From: Fasciola hepatica | Lineage: Eukaryota; Platyhelminthes; Trematoda; Plagiorchiida; Fasciolidae | Length of the DNA: 64,000 nucleotides | Assembly: GCA_948099385.1 (NCBI GenBank) | Contig: CANUEZ040000163.1 | Coordinates: 7,721,001 to 7,785,000, forward strand | Direction of reading: 5' to 3' | Shown: in pieces, positions 49,601-61,412 of the stretch | Layout of the letters: each line of letters starts with the position of its first letter | Position numbering within the stretch: position 1 is the first letter of the stretch | Made by a program: the position numbers and the translations under genes | The notes under the pieces: model-generated | Told to the model about the DNA's origin: nothing | Seen by the model: only the letters and a program-made list of their open reading frames with translations | Databases searched by the model: none

Positions 49601-50708
49601 TATTCAATCTCATTGTTTTGCCGACCATATATGAAACACCGTGAATTCCCTTTTTTCACCTTTTATCGGGTGTTAAAATCCGGATGGTATTTTCGCAAAA
49701 GAGTTACTCGACGAACATTTGCTCCCTTGATTTGACTGAATGTGTAATCATAGGGTCACCATGAACTCCGAAAAGTTTGGTTTTTCCCCATCTGTTTCGT
49801 TCTGTTTCGTTTGTCTGGTCTATGCACACGGCTTTCGTCCGAATCACAGATCTGTTGCATATTTATCGAGTGTCACCCATGGGAAATCTCTTGGTATGGT
49901 AATCCGTTCATCATTGGGTTCTCGACGTAGTAATCCCCGATTTCAATAAGTATCCGTCATAAATCAGGAAATCACGCTCAACCCAGTCTTACGGAGAAAC
50001 CTGCACGCGAAGGAGCCTCTTCAAGTACCACATCAAATGGAAACTGGAAGTTGAAACGTGAATCGATATCCGTACTTGACAACAACGAGGAATTTTGTTC
50101 GGGGTCCCCTATCGCGAAAGTAAGGAGATGTGTACCTGATGAATGTTGCATCATCCATTCGTGCATACGAACTTACCATTAGGTCAAGAGAGAGCGAAGA
50201 ATATGTATTGTGTCCCATTGTGATAAAACAAAAATCCCATGAGTGGAAATCTTTCTGATTTTTAAAAACAGAACAAGTGATCTTAAAACGTTAGGAGTGC
50301 GCGCTCACATCATGACATGTAGGAAACCCTTGGGCCATAACTGTCAGTAACCCACTGTCCTTGAATACGCAGTAACGAAGTTATTCCCTTTTATCTTAAG
50401 CTGTTATTGGGAAGTAATCCAGTAAAGACGTTTTGTAATTAAAGCGAGCCTGGAAGAGAAACCAAAGACAAGGGAACTAAAATATGTCGGAAAAAGTGGT
50501 TTAGAATCGTGGTGGAAGCAGCAAAACATTACAGAAAATGTATTGGTGTTTAGGCGGCAGCTTTAGTATTCCGCAAACACAGACTTTTCACACTTCCCAA
50601 AAATCGTTTACATTTTGCACAACCAATGGATACTGCAACGGAGAAGGCATGAGGAATGGCTACGGGACTATTTCGATTGCGTTCTGTCCAGCTGACCGTG
50701 GCCATTAC
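46633..50708. other. no firm gene; pyrimidine-rich stretch
   Basis: The plus strand is C- and T-rich from about 48720 to 49640, with overlapping frames of 60-100 codons rich in Ser, Pro and Leu. This looks like the antisense or untranslated part of an old element, but no motif was recognised. Confidence 0.3.
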
Positions 50709-50885
50709 CTCGATTTTGTGGGTCTCTATTTCCGTTCTGCTGGTCTGCATGTCCAGATTGACGACTTGATCGATAGTCTCACACATTTTGTTGATTCCCT
50801 GAGATTCCGCTGCATCTCGTTTACTAGTCCGTATATCTCTTCTTCTCAGTTGTGGTGAGCTGCCAACGTGTTCACCATCTGCCAT
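50709..50885 (-). CDS. candidate first coding exon, hydrophilic protein
   Basis: On the minus strand AAATGG (good initiation context) starts a frame reading MADGEHVGSSPQLRRRDIRT and later INKMCETIDQVVNLDMQTS. A donor GAG/GTAATG ends the exon after exactly 59 codons in phase 0. The frame stays open to 50550. The composition (Glu, Thr, Arg, Asp) suggests a soluble, partly helical N-terminal region. No family was recognised, and the next exon was not found. Confidence 0.4.
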
Positions 50886-51079
50886 TTAATTGTTGCTATC
50901 GATTAGTTGGTCCAATCGGTATGATACTCACTAAAATATTACGAAATCAAAATATACCAGCATGATTATTGGAATTTATGGATTAGGTTTTCCATGATAG
51001 AAATTATCGGACAGTCAGAACATTCAACTTATCATTTATACTTATGAAATTGCTGTACAACTTTTGCTTTCAACGGGCT

Positions 51080-51140
51080 ACGACTCATCACCTGCGCATA
51101 TTTCGCGAGCCCCGACCGTGACTCGAACACGGGGTAAACG
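51080..51140 (-). repeat. SINE-like fragment: T-arm with downstream TGATGAGTC
   Basis: On the minus strand CCGTG-TTCGAGT-CACGG is a perfect T-arm with a good B box. Some 30 nt further on GGTGATGAGTC (51082-51092) and then GTTGAAAGC recall the CTGATGAGTC and GAAAC pieces of a hammerhead core, but the first C is G and stem II cannot close. The D-arm is not recognisable. Same general arrangement as at 41.5 kb. Confidence 0.4.
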
Positions 51141-52690
51141 AATTTGAGCCAAGTTACAAAGTTCGATATATTCAAATACTTCAAAGTTGCTTTTTTGCAG
51201 TCCGTTCCGTTTCGTCGAATTTTCCATCCGGTAGCAACGCATTTCATTTTGTTCTCACGTAAACTTTATGTTCTGCACTTTCGTGTTTTTGACCCATCTT
51301 GCCGTTGAGCTTTCCCCGACATTAAACGGATATTTCTGGTACATTGGCTTATTTTGTAGTTCATAAGATTTGTTGGTCGTCGGTAACAATGGAAGGACCT
51401 CCAGAACGCTGCTTTGATTTTTGTGTCTGTTTACCCAATTTAGCAAAATTTTAATGTTTTTCATCTGCTGGTGTTTCGTCTTGATGACGATGGGTTAATA
51501 CTACTCTTGAATGGCAGGTTTCCACAATAATACCTAAACTCTTGAGAAAAAGACCCCTTGATGATTCGTGAGGTTGTCTGTTTTCATCGTTTACCCCCTG
51601 GATGGAATTAAGACTTCCGTGTAATCTGCATCTTTTCTCTATTGTTGTGTTCCGGAATGCTTTCGGCAACATGAGGGAAGTTGATCCTAGCTATTGGTGT
51701 TCATTTGTGGCTGTCAGACGTTTCCATGATTCTTTTATCAATGTCTCCCTGACAAACAGTAAATTAATATTCATGTAGACGAAAGTTGTAACGGCCCAGT
51801 AACAACTGTAGATCTGTTCAACTTCTTTAAATCTAAGCGTCCCACAGCAATGTCAAACAGTTTGTCCAACTTGTCAGTTGCTTACAACAAACAACAAAAC
51901 CAGGTTCTCTATCAACACCCGAAGAGTCACCATAAACTAAACGTTTTAGCAATGCTATGATAGCAGTGTCCCTGGATTCCGTTGTTATTCGTACATCCAC
52001 ATTTTGCGTGACTCTTCTGTCCGATCTCGTGCCCAGGAACATTCACAATGCCTTGCGCCTGTAGGGCTGAGTTTGCATGAAAGGGTTGATGACATATTGA
52101 CAAAAGATAGCTGCTCCCTTCAGCTGTCTATATTTTATACGATCAACATAGAAGATCAACCCTGTTTTATTTTCGCCTCTGTTGTCGGTTCAAAACTGTT
52201 ACCACTTTACAAACAAGGTGGAAATCAGCTTGCTAAATCCACAATTTTTACTGATAGGTGTGTGCTCTTGTACTCGTGAGTATACGTTTACGTATATCTG
52301 TTTGTGGCTGTATGTGTGCGTGTCTATGTATATGTCGGTGTGAACGAGCATGTTTGACTAAAGTCATGATCAGTAGGAGGCTACGGTCAACATTTTCAAA
52401 AAGCACAAATCATAGCTAAGACTATTGATCGATATAGACTTTGTCAATGAAATGAAGACATATTACCTGAATGTATGCAACATTCAAATATTAATTCAGA
52501 AAAATGTTCTATCTTCTGAGTGAGGAAATGATTATGATTAGCTGACAGTATAGCGACAAGCTTTCCTATCTCGGTTGAGAGGGACTCCTCAGTGCATATC
52601 TTTCGAAGTCTGAAGAGTTCTAAGTAGGACCCGTTCCTATCAGAGAAGTAAGAAAATATTGGATTCGAGGTATGACCCAAACCATACAAG

Positions 52691-52693
<3 letters not shown>

Positions 52694-52737
<44 letters not shown>
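52694..52737. repeat. perfect AT dinucleotide microsatellite
   Basis: Twenty-two uninterrupted AT repeats. A TG-rich purine/pyrimidine tract lies about 400 bp upstream (52258-52350). The length is likely polymorphic. Confidence 0.97.
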
Positions 52738-52740
<3 letters not shown>

Positions 52741-54265
52741 CCATTTCACTATTTCCCATGTTATTTGAGACGTTTCTGACAGATGACAACAAAATAAGAA
52801 TAGTTCCTCTCACATCATTTGTGGATGTTCACTAGGTAATATTATTTTTCCAAAGCCAGGTACATTGTTCAGTGTGCCCAAAATAACCGAACAGTATGCA
52901 AACTAACTAGCCAAACATATACCGTACTGCACATTAGCATCTTAAAAGCGTGAATAAACTATGTCTGTCACGTTCATGCGTATCAGCAAACGAATGGCCA
53001 TGAGTGTTGTCACGGAAACGTTTCCAGTACCACATCAGAAAATGAACCATAGGGTGATATAAGCCTACGGTTACACCATCTGTGTTCCCTATATATGGTG
53101 CCAATCACAGTATAATTGTTGGGAAAGAGCACACACAATAGCCTGTGAATTTTATTCACCTTTTCAATAAATCCCAATAGTTACGTCGACGGTAAACGCG
53201 TTTGAATCAGTCGTGCTTCACGTATGTGCATTTTTTAAAGCATCTAAACTGCCTAATCATTTAAAATTACAGACCGTAGTTTTTCGAGAAAATACATAAG
53301 AAATAATGGAGCCTCACAGTGAGATGACGGGCAATAACAGGCCCTGGATTTCATCGGTCATCAGATAGAAGTTCATAAGGTCCAAGCAGTTTTTTTTTTG
53401 TCTGCAGCTTTGGGCATACCAATGTAAAGGGGAACACTAATTCCCATAATTGCTCAATCGAGAAATGATTTATAAGCTTTTTCGGGTGTGTGACTATGTT
53501 TCTTATCCGTTTTTACGTTTCGCTGATGTATCAACACCATACGAGTCGTTTTGTTTTCTTCCGCTTTAACTAAGATTGACTAAGATTTCACATCAGGTCA
53601 AACCGTTAAATATACAAACCAGATTGTAGTAAAGAAAGCGAATATTCAGCAGCATTCATGCTGTACTTGTTACACACTGGGAAATAATATTTTCGAGACT
53701 GTCACTAGAGGTAGATACAAACAAATTGGAATGACAAAGCCCGTTACACTCTTCCTCTGATGTCTTCTATGGTTGACAGAGTTTGAACTGCTTGCATCCT
53801 GGATTTCCACAGATTCTCAATCAGCTGTTCGGCAAGTGCAAAGTAGATGAACAACCAGGATAGTCAATCGAGGATAATCTATTTGAGATGTTTTCTTTGT
53901 GAGAAAACATCAAAAGTAAATCATCGACCGGAATTCACAGGCTCATCACAAATACGTACTGAATAGTTTGCAGATATTCGCCAAGCAAGGTGATCACAGA
54001 AAAACCAAACGAGTACAATAAGTACCGAGTCTTTGTTATTGAAACCCGCGATTTGCGATTACCCGACGTGTTGCTGATCAGTTTTAAAATAGTTAAAATT
54101 GAAAAATGAGCAAATAAGTGCACCTTGCTTTATGAGTGTACAACCCTGAGAAACAATATATTCGTTACGCGTTTCTGAACGCCATAATGAAATTCCAGTA
54201 GTTAAAATACGCATAAGATAATGAATAGCCTATTATTTTGAAAGACTACCTGAAGTATTGAGTTG
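52738..54265. other. no gene seen
   Basis: AT-rich sequence with short frames; a nine-T run near 53393 and a short repeat of GACTAAGATT near 53578. Confidence 0.4.
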
Positions 54266-54408
54266 TTAATTCATTTGAATCATATTCTCATTGAGGTATA
54301 CGTCTAAATAACCTACTTTGAAACATTCTTGACGTTCGAAATTCCAATTTCCTGTCCACATCCAAATGATATTGGTAATGAAGATCTGAATGAATATAAA
54401 ATAAGTAC

Positions 54409-54724
54409 CTGAGTAGTGAATGGAAAACGCATCTGACTCGAAGAAATATGGTGATTTCAATTGCCGATAAAGCGTACCCTGAATGTTCAGTAGAAATAAA
54501 GTAAAAATGGGTGAATGCCGAACTGGGTTTGTAATCCATTGTTGTTTGTCAGCTTTATTCGAAAGCATGACCATAAAACTACACATACTTAGGTATGATG
54601 GCATTCTATGCCCATATATTGAATAGGATGTAGACAGCCACCTTGGTGTTCGACCAATGTAAGTGTACGGCCCTGTTGATGCATTTACAAGGCCTTTGAG
54701 CTCATAGTACTTATTCAAATTTTG
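54409..54724 (-). CDS. candidate internal exon, unidentified protein
   Basis: The minus-strand acceptor AAATATTTGCAG opens a frame reading QNLNKYYELKGLVNASTGPY followed by TYIGRTPRWLSTSYSIYG. A donor (CTACTCAG/GTACTT) would end it after 316 nt (phase 0 in, phase 1 out). The frame is open further, to 54266. The middle holds a moderately hydrophobic stretch (MPSYLSMCSFMVML) and one N-glycosylation sequon (NAS). Its length and quality put it among the better exon candidates. No domain was recognised. Confidence 0.4.
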
Positions 54725-55860
54725 CTGCAAATATTTAACTCAATCAAGTGATCTCGCGTATTACACTCTGACGGCTGTTAACGAGGATTAGGTCAGAATT
54801 CCGGAGGCAGGATTCGCAGGAGTTAGAACTACTTAAATCACTAGATTCGAGTTATCCACAATACTGGAACTTGTGAGTCAAACAGCGAATTTCTCACATT
54901 TTGTAGTTGGTGGTGCAAGTTCTATAGTGTATGTTGCTCGTACTTCCCTTATAAGACGAAAGTTAGCTATGAAAATGCTGGACAATACCACTTCTTAGCA
55001 CTGTCATATCATTGGTTTATTCCACTCCATGTCCAATGCTCTTTTGTTTTGAATGAAGATGACAACAATCTCCCATGAAATTTGCCACTGTCAATTTCAC
55101 TTCAACCATTGTTTCAGGGGCTTGTCCCTGTCGTCATATCAACATTAATTTTGGGACAGTCACGATATCAGTGGCTTGAATGAAGGTTATGTACCGTCAA
55201 CATTATTATTTACCCGACGTTTAATGTAGTCACGGTCACCTATTTTATTTGGGGCCTAAATTGTCAACAGTCCTATTATGAACCAAATCTAATCACAAAG
55301 TTGAACCGTGGTGAACAACACAAATCTGTTAAAATATATCCGGAAATACTGCTTCGAAGCGGACAAGAGAGTGACACTTTTGCCTTACACAATCCAAGGA
55401 CAAATGCATGACACTTGTAAACTGATCTCTGCAACCCGACTTTTATATACACCTATCCAACTAATTTTACCCAATCATCTGTTCATAGAATAATGATCCC
55501 TAAAAATATTCTGTGGGCGGTAACCGATTTTTCAAATGAATAGACGTTTTATTGATCTGCAAACTGATCCAATAAGACGAAGATAGGATAGAGCATCAAT
55601 TGAACATGCTTAGCGTGGACAAGGACCGAAACATGTTTCTAGTAAAAACTTATTGAAGAAGAAAGGTGAACTCATTATGAGGTTTCGGAGAATGTAACAG
55701 CATCGGCATATGGGATGCTGTTTGATCTATACATTCTTTGCCTTTTTTTATTGATCGCTCTATTCTGATCATTGCATTTACTGAACATTGAGAGAATATC
55801 AGGTCAAATCCTGGCAACCAGTATACGGTTTTGAACAGTGTATCTGAGCTTCAATAACTA

Positions 55861-56035
55861 AAACACCTCAAACGAATTCCTGAAGCATCTGGCATGAAAA
55901 CTGATGATATTTGTGACCGTGTGGAGGCAGATTATTCGGTGGTATCTTCTACAATGTTTTATAAAGATTCCAGGAATATTAGCTTGTTGACTGGATTCTT
56001 GCATATTGGGTTATTTATCGCCAGTACCGTCACTA
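55861..56035 (+). CDS. possible upstream exon of the 56 kb gene
   Basis: An open stretch reads LKRIPEASGMKTDDICDRVE, then YKDSRNISLLTGFLHIGLF, and ends at a donor-like ACTA/GTAAAT in phase 1. No convincing acceptor precedes it. It cannot join the best acceptor at 56106 in frame, but it can join an AG at about 56126. One N-glycosylation sequon (NIS). Confidence 0.25.
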
Positions 56036-56105
56036 GTAAATTAGGCTAGCTTATTTCCAGGAATACTTACCACTAGAAACTCTTTATCATGCTCATTGTT
56101 TTTAG

Positions 56106-56247
56106 ATAATCTATGGTCGTCATCAAGGGAAAATAGCTATTGAACTGAAAAACATCTCACTCTGGGACAATTTTGTTTGCGAAAGAGAAGATATGAAGAT
56201 CAAAGATCCTATCAAACAGCCGGATGTCGGAAGTAATCCTTACATAG
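56106..56247 (+). CDS. candidate gene at 56 kb, exon 1: unidentified, probably extracellular
   Basis: The acceptor TGTTTTTAG (ends 56105) opens a frame reading IIYGRHQGKIAIELKNISLW followed by DNFVCEREDMKIKDPI and QPDVGSNPYI. It leaves in phase 1 at the donor ATAG/GTAACC. The next intron is only 33 nt (56248-56280), ends TTTGTTAG and contains an in-frame stop. Introns of this size are common in schistosome genes. The reading frame is preserved exactly across it. One N-glycosylation sequon (NIS). The exon is unassigned by sequence; the chain of consistent phases with the next two exons makes it the best host-gene candidate here. Confidence 0.45.
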
Positions 56248-56280
56248 GTAACCATTCGTAATAGGGGATTCATTTGTTAG

Positions 56281-56430
56281 AACATGAACGGGATACCAAT
56301 TACGATATGGATGATCAGACTGAGAAGATAGTCATATCGCCATTCGAAGACACTCAATATCTATTTGCATTCACCAACCGTACACGCTCAAAATCGGTAG
56401 ATCAGATAGCAGCACCACTAACAAATACAG
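56281..56430 (+). CDS. candidate gene at 56 kb, exon 2
   Basis: A 150 nt phase 1-1 exon reading HERDTNYDMDDQTEKIVISP, then FEDTQYLFAFTNRTRSKSVD, ending TNT. The donor (ACAG/GTTAGA) is weak. A 53 nt intron follows (56431-56483, ending ACTATTAG), and the frame again continues correctly into the next exon. One sequon (NRT). Symmetric phase 1 exons are typical of shuffled extracellular modules. Confidence 0.45.
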
Positions 56431-56483
56431 GTTAGATGTTTAGTTCGAGTTGAACACTGGTAACACATCAAACGAACTATTAG

Positions 56484-56579
56484 TTAAATGGTTTTACGGT
56501 TGCAAAACCAAATTGCAGGAGATCATATACACTGCAGAGAACCGTCTATTAGTTTTGTTGAAACCCTCTTCGAACAGAG
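56484..56579 (+). CDS. candidate gene at 56 kb, exon 3, weakly CUB-like
   Basis: A 96 nt phase 1-1 exon reading KWFYGCKTKLQEIIYTAENR and then LLVLLKPSSNR, ending at GAG/GTAGCC. The run from the Cys through ENRLLV to KPSS resembles the C-terminal strand of CUB domains (C-G-x-x-L-P-x-x-I-x-S-x-x-N-R-L-x-V-x-F-x-S-D). The defining Gly after Cys and the SD pair are altered, so the match is suggestive only. If correct, the protein is secreted or membrane-bound. Confidence 0.4.
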
Positions 56580-56798
56580 GTAGCCAAAACTTTGATGGTA
56601 GATCATCAAAACGTCATACTCTACATGACTAATTATGGAGAATGGTGGTCCGCAGAAGTAAATCCTTAATTCGATAAAGACCTCATCTTATTGAATATCC
56701 CAAGTACATGCAGCTTCCTTTCGCACACAACTTGACGATCGTTCCGGATCTCTAATTTGGTCCCATCTTTACCAAATGAATGCAGTTTGCCTCTCGAG

Positions 56799-56936
56799 TG
56801 CCTAAACCAGCTAACTTGACCATTGAGCCAAGTGTAATCAAACGGTGGTGTTTACGAGGGATACATAAAACATGTATATTTGTGATCATAATAAATGTCG
56901 TGGTGAAGCTCAATTTCAAGTCAGGGTGTGAAGCCA
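56799..56936 (+). CDS. candidate gene at 56 kb, possible exon 4
   Basis: An AG preceded by TTTGCCTCTCG allows a phase 1 entry reading PKPANLTIEPSVIKRW followed by CLRGIHKTCIFVIIINVVVK and LNFKSGCEA, then a donor-like CCAG/GTACAA. The C-x-F-x-I..VKLNF spacing recalls the first half of a CUB domain (C-x-W-x-I..I-x-L-x-F), a few residues short. One sequon (NLT). Joining to exon 3 implies a 219 nt intron. Confidence 0.3.
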
Positions 56937-56976
56937 GGTACAAAAATAGCAAAGATCTTTTCGAGTGATAGTCCAT

Positions 56977-58627
56977 TCGTTTCTAAACTTGACTGCAAAT
57001 GACAATCCGCTCATATTCTCCTAATGAATTAGGTCTAACTACCATGACTTTGCTAATATTCATTCAATCAAAATGTTTATGGAGCGAACTTGTTCACAAT
57101 ATGTGGCTTAAAGGTTAATAAGCATGCAGCCAGCCCATTGCGTAATTATAGCAACAATTCTTCTTACTTTCATTGTACTTTTTTATGGTAATTCGTGCCA
57201 TGTAGTAAGAGCGAAAATTTTAAAATCCAACGGATGAACTGAGCGATAAAGACAGTTATTCCAAGTTTTGAAATGCTATAATAATGGCTCACAGTTGACG
57301 TGATACAACGAAAGTGTTTGCTAGATGGCTGAATTGTTATGAAGAAAAAATAGAGCACACGGTGTTATTCGATGACTCGCGTTGCACTCACCGAAATTCG
57401 GTAAAATCTGGAACGCAAATGAGGTGGTTATTCTGGATTTAGATGATGATATCAGTGACTGGAATGCGAATTGGCTTTGTGATGAAATCAATAACAGGAA
57501 TTAGTTTTCTGTAATTATTTTACTGGCAGTATTCCGAGTCACAAAATCTAGTTGATCACAGTTCTACGCTCGGGCTACGTAATTCAAAAAATAAGGTGCA
57601 AAATTCACGTGATGGAGAGTTGTGTCTATTGGCGATAGTATTCACACATTTACTAGGAAACTTTGACAGGAATAACCCATGGGAAACTAATGGCATACAC
57701 CGGATGGTATTTGCATGTGTGTGTATATGTGGGCGTGTGCCAGTCTCTCTGCGAATACCAGGAACATTGAGTCAACCATATCAATGCGACCGGCTGACAT
57801 GAGAACTGCCAAGTGTAGCATATGCAGCTGGGATAAGTAAAATAGGTGAAACCATGCACATGAAAACATAGTTTAGCATTGGTGCAATCTTGGAAACCAT
57901 AGTTAAAAACTGAAGCCTGTAATCAACCGTTCACATTGGCAGCTGATCCGGTCTCAGAGGTAGTCTAAACTCAGTGGATTTTAAAACACTGGGAAAACAT
58001 AAATATGACTAGATATTCACATACTTGCACCACTGTCCCCCTATTTCAATCCAATGAGCTATGTGGTGGACCTTTATACAAATAGGTAGAGCATTTACAC
58101 CAAGATTTCATCCATGTACACGGAAAGTTAACTCACGTAGAACAGTTCTGTCACCAAGATCTTGAACTGGTTTACAAGGATAAACGTTTGAGTGACTGTG
58201 ATGGGCGGGTTACTGTACCAGTGAATAGATGAGATTATTTTGTACAATTAGTTTCATTTTGTCAGGAAACAAAGGAAAGCAGTGGTTGTGATGCAAACAC
58301 TATATATAGTTGTGAAGAGTGCGTCACAGCCTGTTAGATGACACGCAGATCGTGCGCTTCGCCGATAGTGAAACAATGACTGGACAAACATTGGAAGTTT
58401 GCACTGAAATGATCCAACTACGTCATATAATGCTTATTCCATTGAGATAGAGGTTGCTTCATTCATCCTGGATTGCATTCATTAGGTTCTACTTGGTTCT
58501 GTTGTACGTTATATCTTCGTTTATTGTGATAGTGGTAGAAGGAGCCGGAACCTCAAAATCCGCTTGTGTTTCCAGAAACCGAAATATCCAAAGCCAAGAG
58601 ACGGAATCGAATTGTATTCGTGGGACT
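56977..58627. other. no firm gene
   Basis: Several short protein-like frames without convincing splice signals, for example one containing EVVILDLDDDISDWNANWLC near 57440 on the plus strand. These could be further exons of the 56 kb candidate but cannot be linked. Confidence 0.3.
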
Positions 58628-58699
58628 AGCACGATAGCTTAACTGGCAAAGCTTCTGCCCCATAATCGGAATATTGCTGGTTGTATTCCAGCTCGCGCA
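58628..58699 (+). repeat. tRNA-Met-like cloverleaf (SINE head or tRNA pseudogene)
   Basis: The 72 nt fit the tRNA plan position by position: D-stem GCTT/AAGC perfect, D-loop with GG; anticodon arm TCTGC-CCCATAA-TCGGA with four of five pairs and anticodon CAT; five-base variable loop; T-arm GCTGG-TTGTATT-CCAGC perfect. The acceptor stem pairs at five of seven positions. Position 33 is C, not T, and the T-loop lacks the TTCGA core, so it is unlikely to be a working tRNA. The flank (CACATTCCTGATCTGAAG) resembles that of the SINE head at 36.9 kb. Confidence 0.65.
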
Positions 58700-58828
58700 G
58701 TTCACATTCCTGATCTGAAGAAGCAAGAAGATAGCCCATTGTATTTTACTGTATGTGTGTTGGACAATCACTTATTGAACACGTGGAAATGTCATTTGTC
58801 CTCTTCTTTCTTTCACTTTTTTTTCTAG

Positions 58829-58959
58829 GCACCATTTATGTGCCAGTACACATATTCAACTCAAAAATGATATGCGTACCATCAGAGATAATTATGTTGG
58901 ACATTGTGGAGAGCATTGTATTCACTCAGCATGGTTATGCGGCCTTAGATATTGGATAG
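58829..58959 (+). CDS. candidate exon ending in a stop
   Basis: A strong polypyrimidine acceptor (CACTTTTTTTTCTAG) precedes a frame reading TIYVPVHIFNSKMICVPSEI, then IMLDIVESIVFTQHGYAALD and a stop. A GT directly follows the stop. The frame is open upstream through the pyrimidine tract, where it is hydrophobic. It could be a short terminal exon. Unidentified. Confidence 0.3.
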
Positions 58960-61139
58960 GTCATTGACAGAAATGGTGCTTCTGTCCCGGTTGTTAGTTT
59001 TATCATTGTTCATTCCATCTTACCCATGGCAAATGCCAAAGCTGATTTAACAGGAATAGGAGTTTTTGCATCGCTAAATTATTTACATTTATCCCGACCG
59101 TTGTGAATTCGTGCCTCACTGAAGCTAGTTTAATAAAATTCGATTGACAGACCATCTCTGTGACCTCAGCTATTCATTCATTTGGAAATACGATATTGTC
59201 ACAGAGTGAAACGAATCCACTCTCCTCAGATATACGTGATAAAACCGACATACTATGAAAGAAAGTATGACAAAAGTGGTCGAAGATGTTTACGGTAATA
59301 GGAGTAGTGAACACTGGTAACCTTCTCAACGGACTCACATTGGAGCATTTGGTCTGCCGCCTCCGTTGGCAGATTTGGGTTGACATTTGCTTGCCAGTCA
59401 CTTTCCACTGCAATAAAATATACGTAAAATGAACTGAGACGGGAATAGAATTTTACTTATTATCGTTCGACAATTTTCATCAACATCAGTTCACGAATTG
59501 TAAACAGTGGCTTTGAAAAAGTAGTCTAATCCTTTGCACAATAATCGGAAACAAATGAGCACTTTATGTTGAAAACAGTTGACCGCATAGCTAGTGAAAA
59601 ATCATTGTCTCCGTTTCTATTGTATTTATCAGGTTTCGTATATCTTGATATAGTTTAAAAAAACGTTCCTTGAAAATGAGAATAGTTGTCAGCGTTTCCA
59701 TTCTCGTATCATCAGTTTTGTGAATAAAAAGAATTGGTAACATATTAGCAAAGAGATTGCTTTGAACTCACATTCAAGGAATGACTGACGCAATCGTGTC
59801 CAAGACGTTTTCCACGAAATGGAGCAAAACTGCGAGTCTTCAGGGAAATCGACCAGAGGATGTCCCATCGAGAAAACAATAACAGGTGCTATGCTACATG
59901 TTGTTAGTTGAATGGATTGGAGGAAGTTTTCGAGACTCGTTTGCTGGGCTTTATTTTTTCTATGTAAGTGTAGATATTGACATTGATGAACTTGGTTGAC
60001 TTATATATGAATACCCATACTAGGACTCAACAAAAACGTTTTCATTCATCCCGAAGTAGGTTTCCCGCAGTTCTTGGATGAAATCACACGCTACTGAAAT
60101 AACCACGCAAATCTGATTTGGCACAAGCAGCTTGTAGGAAAATGGACTGGTGAAAAAGATGTGCCGCAGCTAAACTTACTTGATTCAACAGACAGCATTT
60201 TTAGATAACAGAATGATACGGTAAAACACAATGGGTGCATCTGTCGGCCACTGGTCCCCTTGATACATTGATCATGATTAACTCCCTGTATGATTGCTAT
60301 CTCCAGTATAGCCAATAGCTACTCTCACGTGAGCAGACCTCGCTGCCTACTGAAAAGCGGTACTGGTAGAAAACTGTCGCATTGATCACATTCTGTGGTA
60401 TTACTTTTCGGCAACGGATTTCATTCCGTATGCTATTTTCGTTAGCGTGGCACGGTGGAAAAAGAATTCGTTTTCACTCGCATTTTTTCGAGTGTTATTG
60501 CAGCAGCATGCTTCACAAATGTTGCAGGTCTTTTGTCTAAGATCAATCTTCCGTTCCTGGGTTTTCAGCAAAGGAACACAATCTTGTATTTAGAAACTCC
60601 ACAGGCCCGCTGTTTCGATGAAAAGGTTTATTGAAACAAACGTTCTCACAACTACAATTGTTACACAGTTTTTAGGTAGCTGTTTATTTGTGAACTTTAG
60701 TTGCCAAAGTAATGTTAGACTTGCTCTCGCATTGTGGGCACCCAGGCACCTCCGAATAAATTCGTCAGTTACTCTGCATCAAACTACTGCCCAGGAAGCG
60801 ATCAGCTGCACATTTTAATCTGTTGGTTTTAAAGAAATTGCGACCAGGATTCCTCTTTCATTCGCGAGGGAAGACCGATCCCTCCTCAGTCGTTTCCAAT
60901 AACTTCGTACTTCTGATGTTGCCTTCGCGTCAAAACAAAATGTAGAGTACGTTTTCCACTGACGGTTCCTATTTTGTCTGGGTATATTCATGCAAACCAC
61001 ACGGACCACGACCAATATTCCTCTCATGAATGGATATAACGTTGCTCGGCATTGAATTTCAGGCTCGCTTCACCACGATCAGCAACAAATGGTTTGGGCC
61101 GTCGCACTTATTCTAGCGAGAACTCTTCTGCTTTCGAAC
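58960..61139. other. no gene seen
   Basis: AT-rich sequence with short frames on both strands; nothing supported. Confidence 0.4.
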
Positions 61140-61412
61140 CGTTTCCGTTTATCATTCGAGAAAAACAATATATTGGGTGCTCATACACGCTTACCCGTTG
61201 GACACAAAGCATTGGTTTCACTGGTGTGGGCGACCCCACCTTAAGGCCTAAATGCCACTGACAGGATTCGTCTCGTCTATTGATTCATGCCATAGATTAG
61301 CTGTCTTGTCGGTCGTGGTTTCATGAGCTCGGTGGGGGCTGGCTCTGAAGCACTGTCAGCCAGTGAGACTAGAAAGTCCATCGAACGATTTTTCCGACCA
61401 TACCCTCATATC
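61140..61412. repeat. direct repeat unit A (about 270 bp)
   Basis: Clearly related to the unit at 62176-62446 in the same orientation, sharing long blocks such as CCTTAAGGCCTAAATGCC, CACTGTCAGCCAGTGAGACT and ATCGAACGAT. The two are about 1.04 kb apart. A less similar copy is at 45.9 kb. Possible LTRs, or two insertions of a short dispersed repeat. No clear TG..CA ends were seen. Confidence 0.75.

Noticed and set aside
50538..50858. A 106-codon plus-strand frame
   Set aside because: It is antisense to a minus-strand frame with a natural start and donor, so it is the weaker of the two.
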